Shown: positions 6,255 through 10,205 of the stretch, piece by piece | Position numbering within the stretch: position 1 is the stretch's first letter | How the letters are laid out: the number at the start of each line of letters is the position of its first letter | DNA from: Comamonadaceae bacterium | GTDB taxonomy: Bacteria; Pseudomonadota; Gammaproteobacteria; Burkholderiales; Burkholderiaceae | Length of the DNA stretch: 10,205 nt | Reading direction: 5' to 3' | Assembly: GCA_947374535.1 (NCBI GenBank) | Contig: CANCCJ010000095.1 | Coordinates: 1 to 10,205, forward strand | The notes under the pieces: generated by a model | The model's input: only the letters and a program-made list of their open reading frames with translations | What the model was told of the DNA's origin: nothing | Databases searched by the model: none | Made by a program: the position numbers and the translations under genes

Positions 6255-6350
6255 AGAAAATTAATCACCAGCCACCGGAACTGCGTCGTGGACCCTCCGT
6301 CGCTACGCGCCGGTCTCCACTCCTTGTTCCTAGCTGGTGATTAATTTTCT
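6255..6350. repeat. Perfect 18-bp inverted repeat enclosing 60 bases
   Basis: AGAAAATTAATCACCAGC at 6255-6272 is the exact reverse complement of 6333-6350. The enclosed 60 bases are GC-richer and contain ACCGG/CCGGT (6274-6278, 6310-6314). The flank at 6200-6262 is AT-rich, including a T6 tract. An exact 18-bp match is far beyond chance. It could be a cruciform or single-strand initiation hairpin of an origin, or the terminal repeats of a tiny (96-bp) non-autonomous insertion. Confidence 0.65.
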
Positions 6351-6388
6351 GGCTTATGACTCTTGGCTTTAACTCAACCGGTGCAGGC

Positions 6389-6464
6389 TCCCGTTTTTCC
6401 CGGTCTTCCCGTTTCAGGACTTTTCGGACCTTTCGGGTAAGTTCCCGTTTTCCCGGTCCTCCCG
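6389..6464. repeat. Pyrimidine-rich direct repeats
   Basis: A 22-23 base unit beginning TCCCGTTTT and continuing CCCGGTC(T/C)TCCCG occurs at 6389-6411 and 6443-6464, differing by one indel and one substitution. The whole 6388-6470 stretch is strongly C/T-biased on the plus strand, with intervening TTTTCGGACC/TTTCGGG units. Such strand bias with repeats is often seen in replication origins. The second unit also forms the left arm of the adjacent hairpin. Confidence 0.5.
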
Positions 6465-6500
6465 CCCCCTCTATAAGAGGGGGGCGGGTCCGGGAAAAAC
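6447..6500 (-). terminator. Long GC-rich hairpin downstream of the RepA-like gene
   Basis: GTTTTCCCGG (6447-6456) and CCCGCCCCCTCT (6461-6472) pair with AGAGGGGGGCGGG (6476-6488) and CCGGGAAAAAC (6490-6500), leaving a 3-base loop and small bulges, a stem of about 22 pairs. It begins 24 bases after the stop of the RepA-like gene, the position expected of a transcription terminator. There is no run of T after the stem on the minus strand, so Rho-independent termination would be imperfect. It may instead act as mRNA stabiliser or origin structure. Confidence 0.5.
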
Positions 6501-6524
6501 CTGCTTGGTTTCAAACTGGTGTAT

Positions 6525-7793
6525 CTAGTTGATCCATAACCAATCTCCATTCATTCCTAGTACGTTATTTTTCGCCAGCCCGTTAAGTGCTTCCTTTGCG
6601 CGTTGCTTTTTGTGTTTGGCTTCTCCCGGCATCAGTGGGGCAACAATCGCAAGTGCATCTTCAAAGAGAAGGCACGGTTCACCTGGTGGTGCGCCATCCT
6701 TGTCAATATCCACAGACTTGCACAGTGATTCCTCAAGTGCCTTCATCGCTATGGTTTGATTACTCCCAAGTGTTGGCTTCTTATTTTGAATGGCCTGCGC
6801 CGATTGATCAGCAACAATTACGCAAGAAACACTTTCATCACCATCGCTATCGACCCCCAACGGCACAACGTCCAACTTGAACGGATGTGATGCACCATCT
6901 TCACCGTCCTTACTTTTGGCAACTATCCATTCACGTTGATTCCCATTACGCTTGACTTCTATGGCGCAATCCAGTGCGGCATGCAGCGAAGAATGTCCCC
7001 TTATCCCTTTGGATGCATCCTTGCCAGTGTGGTGGACTAGAAGCACCAAACCGCCTATGCACTCTTGCAGTAACTTGGCGGCAGCGATAATTTGACCCAT
7101 GGCCTTGCTGTCATTCTCATCTGATCCTGGCGTGGCTCGGCTAAGTGTGTCAATTACGACCACATCACCGGTGCCAGCGGCTAGGATGGCCTTTACTAGG
7201 TCATTGATATCGTCATCCTCAAGAAGGTTGAACGTTTGCGCTACGTAACGAATATTTGCGGGAATTGAACCATGCCGGCATCGATAGGCCTTTATCCGGC
7301 TAGCGACTCCCGCCTCCCCTTCCAGCGCGATATAGGTCACAGAGCACTGCTTCACTTTATGCCCAAACCAATCACAACCACATGCAAGACTTTGCAACAT
7401 ATCCAGAATAAGGAAAGACTTTCCTGAACCGCTGGGCCCGAACATTGCAGCCATGCCACGTGCTGGCAACACTCCTTTGATTCGCCATCGGAATGCGGGG
7501 AGATTGCACAAATCATCACCAGTCAGCAGCTTGTAACGCATAGCGGTTACTACAGGTGACTCCAGTTGGTGATTCAATGCATCTGTGTCTTCCATCTGCA
7601 CCAAGTCTGCAGCATGGGTGTCATTAGGAAAACTTAACAAGTCTTCCATCGTGTTTACATCAATGGTTGTGGCCTTACCGAAAGGGACTTGATTGGCGGC
7701 CACGCTAGTGCGAAAATGATCGCCGTTGGTGTTAGTGTTTGGGCCGTTGGAGTTCGTAGCTCCAGCGACCTTTTCCATGGTGTTGGTGGTCAT
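6525..7793 (-). CDS. RepA-like AAA ATPase (putative replicative helicase of the element)
   Basis: A RecA-fold ATPase of the RepA/AAA_25 type, like hexameric helicases of small plasmids (RSF1010 RepA) and of integrated islands. In the 422 aa form Walker A GPSGSGKS lies at about 119-126 after VLPARGMAAMF, an ALEGEAG motif follows at about 157-163, Walker B VVVIDTLSRA at about 211-220, then LLVHHTGKDASKGIRGHSSLHAALD (about 251-275), the characteristic sensor/arginine region. The C-terminal 80 residues look like a small DNA-binding extension. I prefer ATG 7793 (MTTNTMEK) because AAAGAG lies 9 bases upstream. ATG 7802 touches that site and 7829 (434 aa) would overlap alpA. It follows alpA by 13 bases, so the two are probably co-transcribed. 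The repeat-rich DNA downstream is the likely origin on which it acts (inference). No primase domain is present. Confidence 0.85.
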   Translation of the reverse strand: MTTNTMEKVAGATNSNGPNTNTNGDHFRTSVAANQVPFGKATTIDVNTMEDLLSFPNDTHAADLVQMEDTDALNHQLESPVVTAMRYKLLTGDDLCNLPAFRWRIKGVLPARGMAAMFGPSGSGKSFLILDMLQSLACGCDWFGHKVKQCSVTYIALEGEAGVASRIKAYRCRHGSIPANIRYVAQTFNLLEDDDINDLVKAILAAGTGDVVVIDTLSRATPGSDENDSKAMGQIIAAAKLLQECIGGLVLLVHHTGKDASKGIRGHSSLHAALDCAIEVKRNGNQREWIVAKSKDGEDGASHPFKLDVVPLGVDSDGDESVSCVIVADQSAQAIQNKKPTLGSNQTIAMKALEESLCKSVDIDKDGAPPGEPCLLFEDALAIVAPLMPGEAKHKKQRAKEALNGLAKNNVLGMNGDWLWIN

Positions 7794-7806
7794 GGTTTGC
7801 ATCTCT

Positions 7807-8052
7807 TTAGGCCATGGCCAGCTCGGCACGTCTTGCGTGCAACACCTTCACCAGTTCGCGGATTTCCGCATCCGACTTGCCCGCGATACGCGCCGCTGCA
7901 ATCGCTTTGACCTCATAGTCTGGCCAACCCTTTGAACGCTGTCCAATGGCAACCCCAGTGGTGAATAGCCCCGCACGGATCGCGTTGTATTGGCTCGCAT
8001 CAGAACGCCATCCCATTTCAGCTTTAGTAGCTGGCAGTCTCCAAATTGACAT
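7807..8052 (-). CDS. AlpA-family regulator / excisionase
   Basis: An 81 aa MerR-like winged-helix protein: WRLPATKAEMGWRSDASQYNAIRAGLFTTGVAIGQRSKGWPDYEVKAIAAARIAG matches the AlpA pattern of an HTH (residues 5-30), the 'G-R-x-x-GW' wing and the E-V-x-x-I/W-x-x-x-R-I/A helix. AlpA of the E. coli ssrA-borne element CP4-57 activates its integrase gene and leads to excision; relatives act as directionality factors. ATG 8052 is chosen because AAGGG lies 6-7 bases upstream and the AlpA match starts there. An upstream ATG at 8109 would add 19 unrelated residues. It precedes the RepA-like gene with 13 bases between them, consistent with an excise-and-replicate operon. Confidence 0.85.
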   Translation of the reverse strand: MSIWRLPATKAEMGWRSDASQYNAIRAGLFTTGVAIGQRSKGWPDYEVKAIAAARIAGKSDAEIRELVKVLHARRAELAMA

Positions 8053-8123
8053 AACTTGCCCTTCATGTTTCTCGCTAGCGGTTGCTGGCGATTGGGGGCA
8101 GTGTTCCAAAATGACCTTATTCA

Positions 8124-8144
8124 GTCACCGTCAATCGGTGTCAC
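8124..8144. promoter_or_regulatory. Short inverted repeat upstream of alpA
   Basis: GTCACCG (8124-8130) and CGGTGTCAC (8136-8144) form an inverted repeat with one extra base and a 5-base spacer, overlapping the stop codon of the upstream gene and about 75 bases before the alpA start. It could be an operator for alpA control or a weak attenuator. It has no following T run, and no clear alpA promoter was found. Confidence 0.35.
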
Positions 8145-8518
8145 GTTTTGACAGTACGGCGAACCCTCCGAGTTATGGTGCTCGCAGATGTGTGGTGGAC
8201 CTCTGAAAGTTTGACAATAGCTTCTTCATAAGTCATTCCGGCAGACCGTAGATCGCTCATCTCGATCCGCATCACAAACGATTCGAAGTTATCTAGTAGC
8301 GCAAATGTTCCATGTTGAGCAAATCTTTCCAGTGCATCCAATAGCGGATCGAGGTCGATTACATCTGCGATTATCTGGAACTCTGGTGCATCTTCGGGGT
8401 TGAGGCAATGGCGCCCGTCTGGGCTAGACTGCGCACGTCGGTATAGCTTTGCCAAACCCGCTGCCCGCACACGGTCAGCATCAAGGGCTCTGCGGCCGGT
8501 CTTCTTTCTTTTTGCCAT
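8141..8518 (-). CDS. Hypothetical protein with possible C-terminal HTH
   Basis: I do not recognise this family. The protein is 125 aa from ATG 8518 (MAKRKKTGRR) or 130 aa from ATG 8533; neither has a clean ribosome site, although GAGAAG lies just before 8518 and AGGGA just before 8533. It has a very basic N-terminus (KRKKTGRRALDADRVRAAGLAKLYRRA). The acidic helical centre reads DVIDLDPLLDALERF. The C-terminal YEEAIVKLSEVHHTSASTITRRVRRTVKT could form a helix-turn-helix with TSASTITRRV as recognition helix. Placed between integrase and alpA on the same strand, it is plausibly a DNA-binding regulator or recombination accessory protein of the element. The coding call is supported by consistent protein-like composition and position. 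Confidence 0.7.
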   Translation of the reverse strand: MAKRKKTGRRALDADRVRAAGLAKLYRRAQSSPDGRHCLNPEDAPEFQIIADVIDLDPLLDALERFAQHGTFALLDNFESFVMRIEMSDLRSAGMTYEEAIVKLSEVHHTSASTITRRVRRTVKT

Positions 8519-8623
8519 GCTTCTCGCCGTCATTCCCTGAAAAGAAAGCCAGCGCCTCCGGGTCAGGTTGTCCCAGTTATCACTATCGGCGATTGACCGA
8601 AAGCACGGCGTGGAGGAAAACTG

Positions 8624-9862
8624 CTATGCCGCTTTGAACGGGATCACGTCAGCACCGCGTGCCAGCTTATCCAAGTAATCGGCCCATTGCTGGATCATGA
8701 TAAATCGCTGATTGATATATTTAGTTCGGTTGTAGCTGGTGCCGTTAGCATCTTTCTTTGCGTGGGCTAGATTAGCTTCGATAACCTGCCAATCAATATT
8801 CAATTCGTCCACAAGCATCGTGCGGGCGCTTGCCCGGAATCCGTGCCAGCTTTGTTCTTTGCCGAAACCTAGTGAATAGAGTGCGCTTCGCACCGAATTG
8901 TCAGATAGCGGTCGGTCATGACTACGCTCGCCAGGGAACACATAGCGCCCATGCCCAGTCATCGGGTGAATACCGCGCAACAATGCGACCGCCTGTTTAG
9001 GCAGTGGCACAGTATGGGCTTCTCCCTGCTCTTTTTCCAACTTGGTTCGTTTCATCTTCATGCTGGGAATCGTCCACAGAGCCTTGTCTAAGTCAAGCTC
9101 TGCCCATTCCATCATGCGTAAGTTGCCAGGTCGTTGATACAAAAGGGGAGTTAGCTGCAACGCCGTGCGCACAATTGGCCCGCCTTTGTAACCCTTGATT
9201 GCCCTCATTAGGTCACCCATGCGCACCGGATCTAGGATTGCTGCAAAATTTTTACCCCGATACGGTGTCAAACGCGCATGAAGGCCTTCAGTAATGTTTC
9301 GTTGCTGAACATCAGCAGTTGGTAACCAATATTCCCAAACTTGACGAGCTAAGCCCAACGCCCGGTCTGCAGTTTCCAGCGCACCCCGTTCTTCGATCTT
9401 TTGCAAAACAACCAATAGTTCCATTGCATGAATTTGCGCAATCGGTCGCTCTCCAATCCATGGGAATAGGTCACGCTCAAACTGCCGCAAAATGCGCCCA
9501 GCGTGGCTATCGCTCCATTGATGTGCTTGTTTACCGTACCACTCCAAAGCAATCGCCTTGAAGGTGTCGCCGGTGTTGCGGGTTGCTTTCAGTTTGTCCA
9601 GCTTGCGCGCTTGCACTGGGTCGGTGCCTTCGGACTTTTGCAGCTTTGCCGCGTCACGGGCTAGGCGTGCCGATTTCAGGGAAACATCCGGGTACCGGCC
9701 CAAAGCCAACTGTTTTTCTTTGCCGCCGACCCGGTATTTCAGAAACCAGCGTTTCGATCCTGCCGGGCTTACTTGCAGGTACATACCGCCGGAATCGGCA
9801 AACCGGGCCTGTTTCTTGTACGGGGGACATATCGCGTTCTTGCATTCGGCTTCGGTCAGCAT
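8624..9862 (-). CDS. Tyrosine integrase, P4 type, targeting the ssrA 3' end
   Basis: A 412 aa site-specific recombinase. The N-terminal DUF4102-type arm-binding domain (residues about 1-90) shows FADSGGMYLQVSPAGSKRWFLKYR and LALGRYPDVSLKSAR. A core-binding SAM-like domain follows (about 98-190), then the catalytic domain with Arg244 in LYQRPGNLR, His340-Gly-Phe-Arg343 (HGFRASART), His367 (ANLAHAKK) and nucleophile Tyr377 in TSYNR. All catalytic residues and usual length are present, so it is probably active. It lies about 205 bases from ssrA, as in other elements that insert in tmRNA or tRNA genes. Its Shine-Dalgarno AGGAG is 10 bases from ATG 9862, separated only by a GTACCCCC unit that is probably one of its own binding sites, suggesting autorepression. 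Confidence 0.95.
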   Translation of the reverse strand: MLTEAECKNAICPPYKKQARFADSGGMYLQVSPAGSKRWFLKYRVGGKEKQLALGRYPDVSLKSARLARDAAKLQKSEGTDPVQARKLDKLKATRNTGDTFKAIALEWYGKQAHQWSDSHAGRILRQFERDLFPWIGERPIAQIHAMELLVVLQKIEERGALETADRALGLARQVWEYWLPTADVQQRNITEGLHARLTPYRGKNFAAILDPVRMGDLMRAIKGYKGGPIVRTALQLTPLLYQRPGNLRMMEWAELDLDKALWTIPSMKMKRTKLEKEQGEAHTVPLPKQAVALLRGIHPMTGHGRYVFPGERSHDRPLSDNSVRSALYSLGFGKEQSWHGFRASARTMLVDELNIDWQVIEANLAHAKKDANGTSYNRTKYINQRFIMIQQWADYLDKLARGADVIPFKAA

Positions 9863-9953
9863 GGGGGTACAGCTCCTAGTGGGGGTACGGCTTTTGGGGG
9901 TACAGCATCAAAATACCCCCGTTTTCGCCAGTTCTCCCCCCGTTTGTACCCCC
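9863..9953. repeat. Cluster of GGGGGTAC / GTACCCCC units (probable integrase arm-type sites)
   Basis: GGGGGTAC occurs at 9863-9870, 9881-9888 and 9896-9903. The inverse TACCCCC is at 9914-9920, and CCCCCGTTTGTACCCCC lies at 9937-9953, identical to the left-end motif at 3447-3463. Three units point one way and the others face them. The array covers the integrase leader, with two units flanking its Shine-Dalgarno sequence. This is what arm sites of a DUF4102-type integrase would look like, placed to control both recombination and int expression. It is not a CRISPR: units are 8 bases and spacers 7-10. Confidence 0.65.
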
Positions 9954-10022
9954 GTTATGGTTTAGCTGTCAATAGTCCTCGTTAGCCATTTCTATCGCGC
10001 AAGTCATTGATTTTCCAAAGAA

Positions 10023-10056
10023 AAAGGCCGCTGGGTGGTCATCCTTAGCGGCCTTT
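10023..10056 (-). terminator. Terminator downstream of ssrA, carried by the element
   Basis: AAAGGCCGCT (10023-10032) and AGCGGCCTTT (10047-10056) form a perfect 10-bp stem with a 14-base loop, followed on the minus strand by TTTTTCTTT. It begins 12 bases after the CCA end of ssrA and ends its transcript before the integrase promoter region. Since it lies on the element side of the attachment site, it probably arrived with the element and replaces the native terminator. Confidence 0.85.
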
Positions 10057-10067
10057 AAACTTGCATA

Positions 10068-10205
10068 TGGTGGAGCTGGCGGGATTTGAACCCGCGTCCA
10101 CAAGCCTTTTTCGTACAGTTCTACATGTGTAGTCGTCTGATTTGAATCTCGCCGTGTGCGTCGCGCAGCGACACGCTACACACCCAGCCAGTACCCTTTT
10201 TTCTC
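10068..10205 (-). ncRNA. ssrA: tmRNA (ssrA), 3' part
   Basis: Read on the minus strand, the gene ends ...CCCGCCAGCTCCACCA, with CCA encoded at 10070-10068 and a T arm (GCGGG, loop TTCAAAT, CCCGC at 10095-10079). It is preceded by GGCTTGTGGAC, the tRNA-like domain's 3' half, and by strong pseudoknot-type hairpins (GTGTGTAGCGTGTCG.. / ..CGACGCACAC). No anticodon arm occurs at the distance a tRNA would need. tmRNA rescues stalled ribosomes in trans-translation with SmpB. The tag-coding part and 5' half lie beyond the right edge. The mature 3' end remains intact despite the insertion next to it. Confidence 0.92.

Larger units (their letters stand above)
3368..10067. mobile_element. Putative integrative element (about 6.7 kb) inserted in the 3' end of ssrA
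   Basis: The boundaries rest on several signals. A tyrosine integrase gene lies next to the tmRNA gene. The ssrA 3' end TGGTGGAGCTGGCG (10068-10081, plus strand) is repeated with one missing base at 3368-3380. A C5-GTTTGTA-C5 motif occurs just inside both ends. The resident genes left of 3368 would otherwise converge on ssrA. Contents are an XRE regulator, a lipoprotein, a gene-poor repeat-rich stretch, a RepA-like ATPase, an AlpA protein, an unknown protein and the integrase. No structural, packaging or conjugation gene is visible. The organisation resembles P4-like or PICI-type satellites and the ssrA-borne CP4-57. The att repeat is short and imperfect, so the left boundary is less certain than the right. 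Confidence 0.75.

Noticed and set aside
5927..6268. 113 aa minus-strand ORF
   Set aside because: Its start lies in the 18-bp inverted repeat and it reads through the 76-bp palindrome and the direct repeats; the segment SEGTLAMLFALAPTAKAD looks protein-like, but there is no ribosome site or recognised family.
9863..9953. CRISPR array
   Set aside because: Repeat units are only 7-9 bases, change orientation and have spacers of about 7-16 bases; no cas gene is present.
9558..9985. Plus-strand ORFs opposite the integrase N-terminus and leader
   Set aside because: Shadow frames of the integrase gene and its GGGGGTAC repeats.
10068..10150. A tRNA gene at the right edge
   Set aside because: The T arm and CCA look like a tRNA, but no anticodon or D arm occurs at tRNA distance; upstream sequence is pseudoknot-like, fitting tmRNA.

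Overview
The window looks chromosomal and betaproteobacterial, most likely Comamonadaceae or a close relative. The best evidence is a divergent pair closely resembling mobA/mobR, the 3-hydroxybenzoate 4-hydroxylase and its MarR-type regulator known from Comamonas testosteroni, with a one-piece-type tmRNA gene (ssrA) at the right edge.

Layout. Bases 1-3331 are resident chromosome: the 3' end of a LysR-type regulator gene, a truncated outer-membrane beta-barrel gene, mobA (minus strand) and mobR (plus strand). The mobA/mobR intergenic region holds a clear mobA promoter with a palindrome between its -35 and -10 boxes. A strong bidirectional hairpin terminator follows mobR. Bases 10068-10205 are the 3' end of ssrA (minus strand).

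Between them lies a mobile element of about 6.7 kb (about 3368-10067). Four observations support this. (1) A tyrosine integrase sits next to ssrA. (2) The last bases of ssrA are imperfectly repeated at 3368-3380. (3) A C5/GTTTGTAC5 motif, probably integrase arm-type sites, occurs just inside both ends. (4) A terminator lies just outside the 3' side of ssrA on the element, while the hairpin at 3301-3331 has the position and T-tract expected of the original ssrA terminator, shared with the formerly convergent mobR.

The element has a minus-strand module reading away from ssrA: integrase, an unknown 125-130 aa protein, an AlpA-type regulator/excisionase, and a RepA-like AAA ATPase. An AT-rich stretch of about 500 bases follows, full of direct repeats and long palindromes, and is a candidate replication origin. 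The left part holds an XRE repressor divergent from a lipoprotein with a duplicated beta-rich domain (cargo), and about 1 kb without a convincing gene that includes an integron attC-like palindrome. I see no capsid, packaging, relaxase or conjugation gene.

How it may work (inference). Integrase acts on the ssrA 3' end, AlpA controls integration/excision as in the ssrA-borne CP4-57 element of E. coli, and the RepA-like ATPase replicates the excised circle. The int-alpA-rep order resembles Gram-negative phage-inducible islands and P4-like satellites. The element may therefore be a minimal satellite that borrows helper functions, or a decayed remnant.
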